Below the pieces are notes generated by a model. The model saw nothing but the letters and a program-made list of their open reading frames with translations. It was not told the DNA's origin and did not search any database. From contig JAADHN010000073.1 in NCBI GenBank assembly GCA_013151865.1, positions 1-64,000 on the forward strand: DNA of 64,000 nucleotides. Reading direction: 5' to 3'. How positions within the stretch are numbered: position 1 is the first letter of the stretch; each line of letters starts with the position of its first letter. The position numbers and the translations under genes were made by a program. This DNA is from Kiritimatiellota bacterium (GTDB taxonomy: Bacteria > Verrucomicrobiota > Lentisphaeria > Oligosphaerales > JAADHN01). Shown here in pieces: positions 1 to 9,309 of the stretch.

Positions 1-116
1 TGGACAGCGGCGAAGTTTTTGCCCTGCGCCCCCTCGGGGATGCCAAGCCGGTCATCGATTGCGGCGGACTTTTTGCTTATGCACGCCAGACCGGCATGAT
101 CCCATCCCGAGATTAA
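1..116 (+). CDS. leuD: 3-isopropylmalate dehydratase small subunit, C-terminal fragment
   Basis: Only the last 37 codons and the TAA stop lie in the window (frame begins at base 3); the rest is upstream of base 1. The visible tail contains the block GDAKPVIDCGGLFAYARQTG followed by a short end, which matches the conserved C-terminus of the small (swivel) subunit of isopropylmalate isomerase/homoaconitase, where a G-D-x-x-P-V-I-x-x-G-G-x-F-x-Y-A pattern closes the protein. The enzyme works with LeuC, which carries the iron-sulfur cluster, in cytoplasmic leucine biosynthesis. A related aconitase-family small subunit is possible. A strong hairpin follows the stop by four bases. Confidence 0.7.
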   Translation, partial: DSGEVFALRPLGDAKPVIDCGGLFAYARQTGMIPSRD

Positions 117-119
117 ACC

Positions 120-158
120 CCCGGGGAGTCCACCATTCCGACTCCATCGTTCCCCGGG
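120..158 (+). terminator. Hairpin after leuD
   Basis: CCCGGGGA (120-127) is the perfect reverse complement of TCCCCGGG (151-158), and the nested GGAGTC/GACTCC (125-130, 139-144) can also pair. The structure starts four bases after the leuD stop and lies between convergent genes. It resembles an intrinsic terminator but lacks a T-tract. Confidence 0.45.
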
Positions 159-300
159 ACACCGACCACATGAGTCACTGAGTCACTTGACTCTTTATGT
201 GCAGAAGGCGGTCCGGACGGTCCCCGGCACAGGCGGCCCCTTCACTCTTTGCCATCCGCGCTCAGTCGCGGCTCGTTCGTCCGTGTCCGTCTGTCATTCC

Positions 301-1437
301 TCAGGCTTCCCAATCCCGTGAGTCGGGGACAGGGAGCCAGGCCCCACTCTGCAGGACCGACTGCTGCGACACCAAGCCCGGGAGCGTGTAGTCCATGGCC
401 TCGTGGATACCGACCGGCGGCGGCGCTTCGCCGCGAATCGCCCGAAGAAAGTCACGCACCTCGAAGTAGTCCCCCCCGCCGTGCCCGGCCCGGAGCGCTT
501 CTTCCGGCGGATTGCGCCAATCATCCGGCAAACAATCGATCAACGGCGAGTCTTCTTGCATGAGTGCATCGAGTTCGAACCATTTGTCCGGTTTCTCGGA
601 AAGACACCGCAACCATATCTTGTGCCGGTCGCCCGGCCCGCCCCGGGACGATTCGTAACATCCGTCCACCCCCTGAAGTTGATAGTTGGTCATGGCGTGC
701 GGCCGGTCGGAGACCATATCGACCCGAATCTTGATCAAGGCCCCGCGGGCGGTCCGGCACAGCATGGTGGCGCTGTCGCCGGCGTACGGTTCGCCGCGCG
801 GGTCCCGGTAATGCGACCCGGTATCGGCGCAGCAAACTTCGGTTACGCGGTCGCCGGCCATCCATTGCAGGATCGGGCCAAGGCTGTGGGTGCCGTAGGT
901 CACTCCCCGAATCCCGGTCTGCCAGGTGCGCCGCCACGGGGTCGTTTCGTTCAATTGCTTGAGTTCGTGAATGTATTCCCCGTCGGCAAAATACGTCTCG
1001 CCGAAATAGCCCTGCCGAACCAATTCGCGGACGAACACGTTGGGTTTCATGTAGGTGAAGTTCTCGGCCAACATGTAGACGGCCCTGGAATGCGTCGCTG
1101 TTGTTACCAGGCGCCGGCATTCCTCGAACGAGACTGCGGCCGGGACTTCGCTCAAGGCGTGGATGCTCCGTTCGAGGGCCGGGACCGCTTGGGCTACGTG
1201 CAGGGGCATGGGCGTGCCGATGATCACGGCATCGATGTTCGACCGCTCGAGCATCTCGCCGTAGTCGGCATACTTCTCTTCGGCCCCCAGTTCGACGGCG
1301 CACTTGTCCAGCTCTTCCGCCCGAATATCGCAAACCGCGCGGATTCGGGCCCCGTTCGCTTCGAGCGCTGCCCGGAAACTTTTGCCCCGGCCGGCGGCGC
1401 CGGCAATACCGACGAAAACTTCATCCGAAGGCTGCAT
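301..1437 (-). CDS. Gfo/Idh/MocA-family oxidoreductase-like protein
   Basis: A 378-residue cytoplasmic protein with an N-terminal Rossmann fold (VGIAGAAGRGKSF, residues 8-20) and the C-terminal alpha/beta domain of Gfo/Idh/MocA proteins. These normally oxidise or reduce sugars and inositols with NAD(P). The usual EKP motif, whose lysine is catalytic or cofactor-binding, reads EVP here (about residues 97-99), so chemistry may be altered. I chose the ATG at 1437 because GGAG lies nine bases upstream; a TTG at 1446 would overlap the previous stop but sits directly on that Shine-Dalgarno. It is the last gene of the isomerase-kinase-amidohydrolase run, with a five-base gap, so it probably acts on a product of that pathway. 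Substrate unknown. Confidence 0.85.
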   Translation of the reverse strand: MQPSDEVFVGIAGAAGRGKSFRAALEANGARIRAVCDIRAEELDKCAVELGAEEKYADYGEMLERSNIDAVIIGTPMPLHVAQAVPALERSIHALSEVPAAVSFEECRRLVTTATHSRAVYMLAENFTYMKPNVFVRELVRQGYFGETYFADGEYIHELKQLNETTPWRRTWQTGIRGVTYGTHSLGPILQWMAGDRVTEVCCADTGSHYRDPRGEPYAGDSATMLCRTARGALIKIRVDMVSDRPHAMTNYQLQGVDGCYESSRGGPGDRHKIWLRCLSEKPDKWFELDALMQEDSPLIDCLPDDWRNPPEEALRAGHGGGDYFEVRDFLRAIRGEAPPPVGIHEAMDYTLPGLVSQQSVLQSGAWLPVPDSRDWEA

Positions 1438-1442
1438 GACAT

Positions 1443-2540
1443 TCAACTCCTGTGTTGCGTCGAATCCGACCCCGACCCTGTCCCCACATCGGCCCGGGCA
1501 AGAAGGCGCTCCGCGTTACCGTGAAACACGGCCCCGAGGTCTGTCCCAGAGAGCCCCACGTCCCGGGCGGCCTCCCCGATGGCGCGCAAGGCCTCGTACA
1601 TATACAGGGTGTACGCGGCCTCGATCTCACGCGGCTCACGAACCTTGTTGAAGAAAAACGGGTGGCTGGTGCGGTTGATGTAACGCGTTCCCCGCCACTG
1701 CCGCCGGCCGCGCATGTAAAACACCGGATTGTCCGTGCCGTACAGGATGCGTTCGGGGCCGAGCACTTCAAAGGCCAAACGGTGCACCGCGGGATTCAAC
1801 ACTGCGGAATTGTCGAAATATAGCCCGAGGTCGGCGGACAGCGCCGGCAGGGCCGCACGGGCGTGCGGCTCCGTGTAACATCGCCCGAAATGGGCGACGA
1901 CCAGGCTCACGTCCGGGTAGCGGCTCCGGAGTTCGCGAACTTCCCGCAGATTGTCCGGGTGCGGCAATCGTTCTGCACGCGGCACATGCAACGTCACCCA
2001 GGCGCGCCGGTCGTTCAGGACTTCGAGCTGATGGTGCGGCAGGAAGTCGAATATGCTCGCTTCGATGTACGTGTCCCGCCCGATCCCCGACGGGCCGATC
2101 AGCGCGTAGTAAGGTTTGACGCCGATAATGCCGGGAGAATCGAGCAGCGCACCGATCTTTTCGGCGGACCAGGAGGGCCGGACGACTGCCAGACCGTGGT
2201 CCGGTCCGCTGGCGCACTCCGCGGCCGTGTCCGCGTTCATGCCGTCCAGGTCGTACTCGGGCATCGGATGGCCGAAAATGACTGCGGAGACCTCGCGGCC
2301 GGGGTAGACAATCTGTTGACATCGGTGCAGATCGACGACGGTCTGCGGTTCCGAAACTTCGCAAACCCAGTAGCTCCGCCGCATGGTTTCGTCCGGTTTC
2401 ACGAGACGGCGGGCGGGGTCGGTTGCGTGCACATGGGCATCGACGATGCGCCGGGGCAACCACGACGCGATGTGTTCTTGCCAAAATGCACGATCCACGT
2501 CCCGATAGTCCCATACGTGATGCAAATGACTGGACTGCAT
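1443..2540 (-). CDS. Amidohydrolase-2 family metal-dependent hydrolase
   Basis: A 365-residue cytoplasmic TIM-barrel protein of the amidohydrolase superfamily (Amidohydro_2 type). The first strand carries DAHVHA, the metal-binding H-x-H motif, near residue 34. A histidine-bearing segment (VVAHFGRCY) and the C-terminal strand GTDNPVFY, containing the conserved metal or catalytic Asp, follow in order. Such enzymes hydrolyse lactones or amides or decarboxylate acids. In this operon, between a sugar kinase and a Gfo/Idh protein, a lactonase or sugar-acid role is plausible. The 43-base gap to the kinase and five-base gap to the next gene suggest co-transcription. Substrate cannot be told from sequence. 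Confidence 0.85.
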   Translation of the reverse strand: MQSSHLHHVWDYRDVDRAFWQEHIASWLPRRIVDAHVHATDPARRLVKPDETMRRSYWVCEVSEPQTVVDLHRCQQIVYPGREVSAVIFGHPMPEYDLDGMNADTAAECASGPDHGLAVVRPSWSAEKIGALLDSPGIIGVKPYYALIGPSGIGRDTYIEASIFDFLPHHQLEVLNDRRAWVTLHVPRAERLPHPDNLREVRELRSRYPDVSLVVAHFGRCYTEPHARAALPALSADLGLYFDNSAVLNPAVHRLAFEVLGPERILYGTDNPVFYMRGRRQWRGTRYINRTSHPFFFNKVREPREIEAAYTLYMYEALRAIGEAARDVGLSGTDLGAVFHGNAERLLARADVGTGSGSDSTQHRS

Positions 2541-2583
2541 AACGGAATCCCGTGTTGCGATTGTGCATGCCCGGTTCCTCGCG

Positions 2584-4035
2584 TCAGCGACCGGGCATCA
2601 GTCGGCTCACATACTCGGCGGCGAGTCGGCGTCCGGTTGCGGAGTCCGCACCCGGTTCGATGAGTGTGGCCGGCCCCGCCATTCGTTCGGACATGGCGAC
2701 AAGGGAAACGCCGGCGCTTCGGGCCATCTGCGCAAGCACCGCGGCCCCATGGGCACTCGTGGCGCTGCGTTCGAGTCGGAGCACGGGCAATCCCGTTGCA
2801 TCGGCGACGATCTGGGGGGTGACCCGGCCGGCCGCCGCCCCGCCGCAGAGCACGAGGCGGGAGGGGCGCAACCCGGCCGTCCCGAGCAGGGCCAGGTCGC
2901 GTGCCAGTTCGCACGCCAGTCCTTCGACAACTGCGCGCAAGAAATGATTCGGGCCGTGGTGCAGTTGAACACCGAGAAAGGCGCCGTGGCCCGTCGAGTT
3001 CAGCCCCGGCGGCGTCAACGACGAAAACAGAGGCACACAGCGCAGTCCGTCGCACCCGGCGCGGACCGCGGCAAGCCGTGCGTCCAGGGATTCGGCGTCA
3101 GCGTCACCCGCACCGATCAGGCGCAGCGCCCAGTCGAACGCGGCCCCGCCGGTGCCGGGCGCCAGCATTTGGCCGAACAGGCCCTCAAGCACGTGGGTGC
3201 AAACCAACGCGGCGTCGGCGGCCGGCGGTACAAGCCGGTCGGTCACGCCAAGCAGCACCCAGGCCGTGCCGGTCCCCACCATCACGTCCCCCGGAACCAA
3301 CACGCCCGCGCCGACCGCGGCGGCGTATTGGTCGTGGATGGCCGGCATGACCGGGATACCGGGGCGCAGGCCGGTTGCCCCCGCCACGTCTGGCGCGAGT
3401 CCGCCGGCCGGCTGAACGGCGGGCAGGAGCGCGGGCAACCGCGCCGGATCCAGGTCGAGACGCTCAAGCAGTTCGACGTCCGCGCTTCGCCGTTCGGGGT
3501 TGTAGAGGCCGGCGATGGAGAGGGACGTGGCGTCGTGGGCGCGAACTCCGCACAGCACCCCGACAGCGACATCCCCCACAAACCCGAGGCCATTGGGGGG
3601 GGCGAGCAGGCCGGGCTCCTGTTCATGCAGTCGCAACACCTGTCCAACGGCGCCCCGGGCTCGAGGGTGCCCCGTATGACGGATGAACCAGTCCGGACCG
3701 AACTCGACCGACAGGGACCGGTCCCACGGCGCACCGCGGTTGTCCATCCAGCCGACGACCGGGCCGACCGGAACGTTCCGGCCGTTCACGACCTGGAGCG
3801 CCCCGCCCTGGGCGGACACTCCGACAGCACGGACTTCATCGACCCCGACCCTGGCGCCGACGGCCGAGAGCACGGTCAGCATAGCCTGGCGAATCTCTTC
3901 CATGTCCTGCTCGACCACGCCGGCGTCAGCGGTGTACAACGATACCGGGGCGCCGGCTTCGGCCAGCAGTTCCCCGTCTTCGCTTTCGAGAACGGCTTTG
4001 ACATTGGTGGTGCCCAAGTCCAGCCCGATGATCAT
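2584..4035 (-). CDS. FGGY-family carbohydrate kinase
   Basis: A 483-residue cytoplasmic sugar kinase. It begins MIIGLDLGTTNVKAV, the phosphate-1 loop of the ASKHA/FGGY fold, continues with EQDMEEI and GVSAQGG in the N-lobe, the HDQYAAAVGAG block, and near the C-terminus the nucleotide-binding LCGGAAAGRVTPQIVADATG. Length fits the xylulokinase/fuculokinase group. An upstream in-frame extension exists, but the ATG at 4035 begins exactly at the conserved motif and overlaps the isomerase stop by four bases (ATGA), so translation is likely coupled. The enzyme should phosphorylate the ketose made by the neighbouring isomerase; the exact sugar is not determinable. Confidence 0.92.
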   Translation of the reverse strand: MIIGLDLGTTNVKAVLESEDGELLAEAGAPVSLYTADAGVVEQDMEEIRQAMLTVLSAVGARVGVDEVRAVGVSAQGGALQVVNGRNVPVGPVVGWMDNRGAPWDRSLSVEFGPDWFIRHTGHPRARGAVGQVLRLHEQEPGLLAPPNGLGFVGDVAVGVLCGVRAHDATSLSIAGLYNPERRSADVELLERLDLDPARLPALLPAVQPAGGLAPDVAGATGLRPGIPVMPAIHDQYAAAVGAGVLVPGDVMVGTGTAWVLLGVTDRLVPPAADAALVCTHVLEGLFGQMLAPGTGGAAFDWALRLIGAGDADAESLDARLAAVRAGCDGLRCVPLFSSLTPPGLNSTGHGAFLGVQLHHGPNHFLRAVVEGLACELARDLALLGTAGLRPSRLVLCGGAAAGRVTPQIVADATGLPVLRLERSATSAHGAAVLAQMARSAGVSLVAMSERMAGPATLIEPGADSATGRRLAAEYVSRLMPGR

Positions 4036-5454
4036 GATTCGGCGATCTCCACGTAATCGGCGTCGAGCATGGCCGCCGCGCGGCGCAGTCGCGGACGGGC
4101 GTCCCCGAAGCAAAGTGCGTTGTGATGCGGGCCGCCGGCTTTGGCGTAGGCGGTCAGGAAATCCCGGACGTCTCCGGCCGGCCGCACTTTCGAATGGGGA
4201 ACGGCCATGTCCGGCAGCGGCCCGAAATCCTCGACCGCGACCGGCGCCGCAATGAAGCGCCAGCGATGATTCGGTCCTAGGGTCAATGCCGCGAGCGTGG
4301 CCGGTCCCGGCTCGAGCGACGCGACGAGCGCCAATTGCCGCTCCCGGGTACGCGTGATCGGCGTGGGGCGCGCCCGGAGCACCGGGCGACGATCTTTTCG
4401 GGCCATGGCGATGTTCATCTCCCCCATGTGACTCAGGAACAGACTGTTCCCACCGAAATCCATGGTGAATATCTCGGTAAATCCCGCGGGCGGCATGAGA
4501 CGGTTCAGAAACGTGCTGCCGGCGGCCGCGATCAGGTCTCCCTCCCCGCCGAAACCGAAACCTTCGCCCATGAGCCGGCTCGCCGCCACAAACGGCAGGG
4601 TCGGACTGCGTTCATCCTCGCCGAAAGCCGTGAACTGAACGCCCCGAGGCATCGGTCGCGAATCATGCCGCGCAACGCGAGTTCGGCCCGGGCGGTGACA
4701 TCCAGGTCCGCGTCGGTGACGTCGCGGTCCACCTCGTAGGAAGCGCGGTAGGTCGCGATCAGGTCCGTTGTGGCCGCGGAATCCGCAGCAGCGCAGCGCT
4801 GAGCGAATTCCTCGGTGCTCAAGTGCGTCCATTCGCAGCCCAGGCGCGCCGCCATGTCGGTGGTGTCCACGGCGAAATCGCCCATGCCGGGAAAGGGATA
4901 TCCAAGCAACCCGATCCGCAGGCCGTCAAGGCTTCGCACGGCGGCCGCGGCCGCGGCGAAATCCCGAATCGGCCCCGCGGGAGCCGAATCGGTGGAGTGC
5001 GAGGTGACATACTCGAATGCGACCCCGCTCCGCAAGAGTACGTTGGCCAAATCCTGAGTGCCGTGGACCCCGTGGTTGGCGATCATCTCCGCCGCCGTAA
5101 ACGTCCGGTCCACGGCATGGAGTTCCTGGATGTTCCAAATCAGGATCGGCAGTCGCACCCGTCGCAGACCGGGCAAGGCGATCTGGCTCGGCGAGTAGGT
5201 CAAAAGCACGACAACCACGGCGTCGCAACCGCGAGCCTCGTAGGCGGCCAGCGTCGATTCGACCTCCCGGCGCCGAAACACTGCCCCGTCGAACTCGACG
5301 TCCGCAAACGACTTGAACCGAGGCAACAGGTCGCGTCGAAGCCACGCCTCTCGGTCCGCGCGCAGACCGGGCGCCAGACTCTCATACAGTTCGAGTGTGA
5401 GTGCGAGCACGCCGATGCGAGGGCGGAGCGGGACGGCATCACGTGAATTGGACA
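4032..5454 (-). pseudogene. L-fucose/L-arabinose isomerase-family protein, interrupted by a frameshift
   Basis: Two frames together make one isomerase of about 473 residues. The first (from ATG 5454) covers the N-terminal and central domains, for example ALTLELYESLAP and NIQELHAVDR. Homology then jumps frame and continues with TAFGEDERSPTLPF, GEGFGFGGEGD, FLSHMGEMN and GGPHHNALCFGD, the metal-site blocks of arabinose/fucose isomerases. The jump falls at the C-run 4642-4645 (G-run on the coding strand); adding one G would restore a continuous frame. The family interconverts aldoses and ketoses with Mn2+, fitting the adjacent FGGY kinase, whose start overlaps this stop. The frameshift may be a homopolymer sequencing error or real inactivation; no classical slippery heptamer is visible. 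Confidence 0.8.
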
Positions 5455-5520
5455 TGGAATTTGCACCTTGCGTTGATGGACAGGCGGGGCGGTCCTTGAG
5501 AATGTCCCCACGAAAATGCA

Positions 5521-5690
5521 CGAAAATGCATGAACCACCTGTTGCGATGGCGCATGTCGCACGCTTTCCAGACATTGCCGCCGGTCATCGACCGAGGCGG
5601 TGTTTCAACACGGCCCCGGCCGGCGGTCGACGCAATGACCTGAATCCGTATGGGTGGGCTGCGCCCTCTCGCGACGAAGTGCATGAATGA
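5521..5690 (-). repeat. Dispersed intergenic repeat, copy A
   Basis: Read on the minus strand, this stretch aligns with 49203-49367 on the plus strand at roughly 80% identity by hand alignment with two small gaps. Shared blocks include TTGAAACACCGCCTCG, CAGGTCATTGC and CGGCAATGT. It lies upstream of the isomerase gene. Short reading frames through both copies share some residues, but these look incidental. The rest of the 5455-5882 gap (5691-5882) holds nothing I recognise. Confidence 0.75.
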
Positions 5691-5882
5691 ATCGGGCTAA
5701 CGCGTTCTTTCGTTTTCCGGGTGATGGAGGCCGGGTGTGGGCCGCCGGGCGCTCGCCCCCTGCGCAATTCCGGTCTTGTTTGTCGTGCCGGACGGGATCC
5801 CGCGCAATTTGCGGCTCGCCGGAGCCGCGCCCTCCAGGCCACCAGGACAACCTTCGCAAGTCGAGAGCCGGTCACTACGCAC

Positions 5883-7043
5883 TCAATACGGCGCATCGGC
5901 GGTGTACGCCGGCAGGTCCAGCCATTGGCCTTTTTCCGCCGAACGTCGAACCGTTTCGAGCACGCGCTGCAGATGAATCCCCTGCTGAAGAGACGGGCTC
6001 GCCGGTTTCCCCGCCGCCACGGAGTCAAGGAACGAATAAAGGCAATGGATGTGACCGCGAATCCAGCCGATGCTGAATTTCGGGCCGGGAAACTTGTTGC
6101 CGGGAGGCGGATACTTCTGCATGCAAGCGATGCGACGCCAGCCGCGTTCGCCGCCGTACTCCCCGTCGGACTGCCGTCCGTCATAAACGTCCAGGTAATT
6201 TGGGTCCATCAGGTTGAAGCGAAGCGCGCCGTGGCGGCCGTGGATTTCAAAACGCAATTCGTCCTCGCTGCCGGTGGCGATCTTGCTGGCTTCGACAGAG
6301 CCGACGGCGCCGTCCGGGGTACGCAGCAGCATAATGGCGACGTCTTCCACGTCGATTCTCATCCGGGTCCCGGGGCGGTCCAAACTCGGGCGTTCCCGGG
6401 CCCAAATCCGGCTGACGCAATTGACCGCGGAAAACGGCCCCAGCAGCCACATGAGCAAATCCAGGACGTGGGACCCAAGGTCGCGGATCACGCCGCCGCC
6501 CGCGGCGGCGGTACTCTTCCAATTCACCGCCTTGTCGGGATCTACGCTTCCGCTATGCAAATACGCGGCGCGGAAGTGGGTGACGGGCCCGAGAAAGCCT
6601 TGCTCGACCAGTTGCTTGGCTCGTAATGTTGCCGGGAAAAACCGATACTGCAGGGCCACTTGTGCCGTTCCCGTGTAATGCGGGAGCCGGGTCGCGACGG
6701 CGTCCGCTTCCGCCAGACTTCCGGTGACCGGTTTGTCCACATAAATGTGCTTGTTCAAACGCATGGCCTCCGCCAACGCCTCGTAATGCGCGTTGTTCGG
6801 GCTGCAGATATGGACGATGTCCACGTCTTTGGCCCGGATGAGTTCGAGTGGGTCGGTGGTGCCATGTGGGAAAGCGGCCTCGCGCTTCGCGGCGTCCACG
6901 CCGTCCGCCGTGGTGCGGCAGACCCAGCGGAGTTCGCAGCGGACCGGAGGAGGCGCGTAATGGAACGGGATGGTACGGTGCGCATAGGTGTGGGTGCGCC
7001 CCATAAAACCATATCCGACAATGCCGACACCGAGAGTTTCCAT
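5883..7043 (-). CDS. Gfo/Idh/MocA-family oxidoreductase
   Basis: A 386-residue cytoplasmic NAD(P)-dependent dehydrogenase. The N-terminal Rossmann motif GVGIVGYGFMGRTH begins at residue 4, HICSPNNAHY follows, and the dinucleotide/catalytic motif is HIYVDKPVTG, with the conserved lysine of the EKP/DKP motif intact, unlike the paralogue at 301-1437. The C-terminal half (GGGVIRDLGSHVLDLLMWLLG) carries the usual G-G-x-x-x-D-x-G-x-H substrate-site signature. The ATG at 7043 is preferred over an upstream GTG because it starts the fold directly and has AGGAG upstream. It lies 36 bases after the TonB receptor start-to-stop junction on the same strand, so it may share its transcript. Substrate probably a sugar or inositol. 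Confidence 0.92.
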   Translation of the reverse strand: METLGVGIVGYGFMGRTHTYAHRTIPFHYAPPPVRCELRWVCRTTADGVDAAKREAAFPHGTTDPLELIRAKDVDIVHICSPNNAHYEALAEAMRLNKHIYVDKPVTGSLAEADAVATRLPHYTGTAQVALQYRFFPATLRAKQLVEQGFLGPVTHFRAAYLHSGSVDPDKAVNWKSTAAAGGGVIRDLGSHVLDLLMWLLGPFSAVNCVSRIWARERPSLDRPGTRMRIDVEDVAIMLLRTPDGAVGSVEASKIATGSEDELRFEIHGRHGALRFNLMDPNYLDVYDGRQSDGEYGGERGWRRIACMQKYPPPGNKFPGPKFSIGWIRGHIHCLYSFLDSVAAGKPASPSLQQGIHLQRVLETVRRSAEKGQWLDLPAYTADAPY

Positions 7044-7079
7044 CGGAGTTTCTCCTGCTGCGATCACGCCATGCCGCCT

Positions 7080-9173
7080 TCAGAACCGGTGCACGATGGT
7101 GAAGATGAGGTTGCGGCCGGGTTCGTTCACACCCGAACCGTGGATGCGGTATGCCTTGTCGCCCACATTCTCGACCGCGACGGCCAAATCGGTATTCGCA
7201 TCGATCCGCCTCCCCCCGCGCACATTGACCACGGCGTAACCGGGTGTGCCGTTGGGAGGGAAACGGTTGTCGGTCTTTTCGGCGTCGGCGAGGTGATGCT
7301 GGGGTTTGGCCATTTCGACCGCGCACTCCAACCACCATCGCGCGTCGGGCGCCGTCGCCCGAAGGCCGATCTCGCTTGTCAGCGGCTGCATGCGGGCTAC
7401 CGGCCGGTCATCCGTGCCGTTTTGAATTTCCCGGTCGATGTACTGGTCTTCCCGGCCCTCCTGCCAAGCGAACCGGCCGAATACCGTGAGGATGCCGGTC
7501 AGATCATAGGAACCCACAGCCTCCACGCCGCGGATGTAGCCGTTGTCCAGATTCCGTTTGGTGGCGTTCCCGTTGTCCGTGAGACGGCCGATTCGGTCTT
7601 TCATGAGCGTGTAGTAGGCGGTCACTTCCAAACGCGACCGCCCGCCGCGGTGTTTGGCGCCGACTTCGAATGTCGTAAAATGCTCCGCATCCAGGTCCGC
7701 CGTAGGCGATTCTTGGCCGCCGCCGAAATCGTCCTCGCGCGTGGTGTCCGAGAGATTCGGGGCCCGGAACCCCTGGGAGACGCCGGCAAACAGATTGAGT
7801 TCGTCTTCGGGCAACGCCCGATAAAGCGTTCGCACGCTTGCCGTCACCGCGTCCCACCGCCCGGCGAGATCGCCGATACGGTCCGGGTTGGTAAATGCAA
7901 CCGTCCCCGCCCTCAACTCCACGTAGGTATATCGGACGCCGCTGAGGAGCGACCAACGTGCCCCAAAGTCCAACTCGTTTTGCACGTAAACGCCGAGAGA
8001 GGAATACCGCGAATCGTCTGCGACCACTCCTTGGGATAAATCCTTGCGTACACCGTTGTCGATGTTCCACCCCGCCGAATCGATCCAGTCACGGAAGAAA
8101 TCCACGCCATAGTTCCACACGCCCCATGGGGAGGGCGACTGGAGTCGAAGGGTCAGTCCGGCCGTGTCGATGTCCGTAAAACGGTGGCGGATGTCGGTGG
8201 TCGTTTTCTCCCGGACATAATTCTCCGCAAAGTAGGTGTAGAACAGGAGCAAATCCACTTCCTCGACCGGGCCTTCGCCGTTTCGGCGTTCGTACCGACC
8301 GAAGACCGTGCGCCGGTCATGGTCGTAGACGCGCCGCAGGTCGCCGGCTTTGCCCTTGGACAGCGTACCATGGAAGTCCTGGTGATCCACGGTGCGATGC
8401 ACACGGTCGATGTCGTCCTGGTCGAAATGATTGTAGCCGAAGGTCAACCCCTGGTCGGGGTCCAACCAGATTTTCAATCGTGCATTTCCGCTCCACTGTT
8501 CGTAGTTCGTGTTCGGATTGTGCACGTGGTCGCCCGTGACCAATTCGCCGAAATCCTGGCGCGTCAGACCAAGGCGAAGCGACCATTTGTCCTCGTAAGC
8601 GACCTCGCCTTCCAAGTGTTCGGAGAAAGAGTGCTCCGCGCTGGCGTAACGGAAGAGTGCCTCGCCGTCGATCCACTGCAGCCCCCGTCCCTCCAAACCT
8701 CGAGTCAAGGGTTGAGACCGGGCATACACCACACCGCCGATCGCGTCGCTGCCGTACAACACTCCGGCCGGGCCCATCATCACATCCAACTCTTTGTAAA
8801 AGAACGGATCCACCTGATTCCAGTACTGGTTCGGGCCTTCCCGGAGGAATGAGTTGTTCAGTCGGACACCGTCCTCGATCAACACCACCCGTTGCGACGT
8901 GAGGCCCCGAAGATAGGGCGAAGTCATGCCATGACCGGTTTTCTGCAGCATGATCCCGGGAACTTGGTCCAGGGCTTCGGTAAGCGTCGGGGCCTGCAAA
9001 CGGAGATGCAGGTCGTCAAACCCGAAGAAGTACACCGCGTGCGGCGTTTCCATCCGTTTGGTTTCATGGCCGGTCGCCACCACCACAACATCGTCCAATT
9101 CGACGCTTTGTTCTTCTGCGGCCAACGGCAAGCCCAACAATGTCGCGGCCAGGAGTCCCGTTCGCATTTTCAT
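7080..9173 (-). CDS. TonB-dependent outer-membrane receptor
   Basis: A 697-residue outer-membrane protein. Residues 1-20 form a signal peptide (MKMRTGLLAATLLG...). A TonB-box-like ELDDVVVVAT follows, then the plug domain (EALDQVPGIMLQKTG, YLRGLTSQRVVLIEDGVRLN, GPAGVLYGSDAIGG), then a beta-barrel rich in alternating aromatic strands and ending in Arg-Phe as expected for BAM-assembled barrels. Family members import siderophores, cobalamin or glycans using energy from TonB-ExbBD, none of which is in this window. Its position beside sugar-metabolism genes suggests carbohydrate uptake, but no SusD partner is present and the plug is more like simple siderophore/cobalamin-type receptors. The start could also be the ATG six bases downstream. 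Confidence 0.93.
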   Translation of the reverse strand: MKMRTGLLAATLLGLPLAAEEQSVELDDVVVVATGHETKRMETPHAVYFFGFDDLHLRLQAPTLTEALDQVPGIMLQKTGHGMTSPYLRGLTSQRVVLIEDGVRLNNSFLREGPNQYWNQVDPFFYKELDVMMGPAGVLYGSDAIGGVVYARSQPLTRGLEGRGLQWIDGEALFRYASAEHSFSEHLEGEVAYEDKWSLRLGLTRQDFGELVTGDHVHNPNTNYEQWSGNARLKIWLDPDQGLTFGYNHFDQDDIDRVHRTVDHQDFHGTLSKGKAGDLRRVYDHDRRTVFGRYERRNGEGPVEEVDLLLFYTYFAENYVREKTTTDIRHRFTDIDTAGLTLRLQSPSPWGVWNYGVDFFRDWIDSAGWNIDNGVRKDLSQGVVADDSRYSSLGVYVQNELDFGARWSLLSGVRYTYVELRAGTVAFTNPDRIGDLAGRWDAVTASVRTLYRALPEDELNLFAGVSQGFRAPNLSDTTREDDFGGGQESPTADLDAEHFTTFEVGAKHRGGRSRLEVTAYYTLMKDRIGRLTDNGNATKRNLDNGYIRGVEAVGSYDLTGILTVFGRFAWQEGREDQYIDREIQNGTDDRPVARMQPLTSEIGLRATAPDARWWLECAVEMAKPQHHLADAEKTDNRFPPNGTPGYAVVNVRGGRRIDANTDLAVAVENVGDKAYRIHGSGVNEPGRNLIFTIVHRF

Positions 9174-9309
9174 TCCGCACACCACCCCGTTTTTCGATCT
9201 CTCGGTCCTGTTCTACCGGTCCCACCTCTTCGCGCTCCGTTCTGTGCACAACGGCTCCGCGGCGGCCGTGGCCATGCCCCGGGCGAGCGGAGGGCGCCGA
9301 CGCTGGGCG

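Noticed and set aside
1438-1446. TTG start for the first Gfo/Idh gene
   Set aside because: The GGAG element would touch the start codon; it is correctly spaced only for the ATG at 1437.
403-1524. Long plus-strand frame opposite the first Gfo/Idh gene
   Set aside because: Antisense shadow in high-GC DNA; the minus-strand protein is clearly conserved. Similar opposite-strand frames over other genes were dropped for the same reason.
2563-4056. 497-codon plus-strand frame opposite the FGGY kinase
   Set aside because: Arg/Gly-rich shadow of a well-recognised kinase, with no domain of its own.
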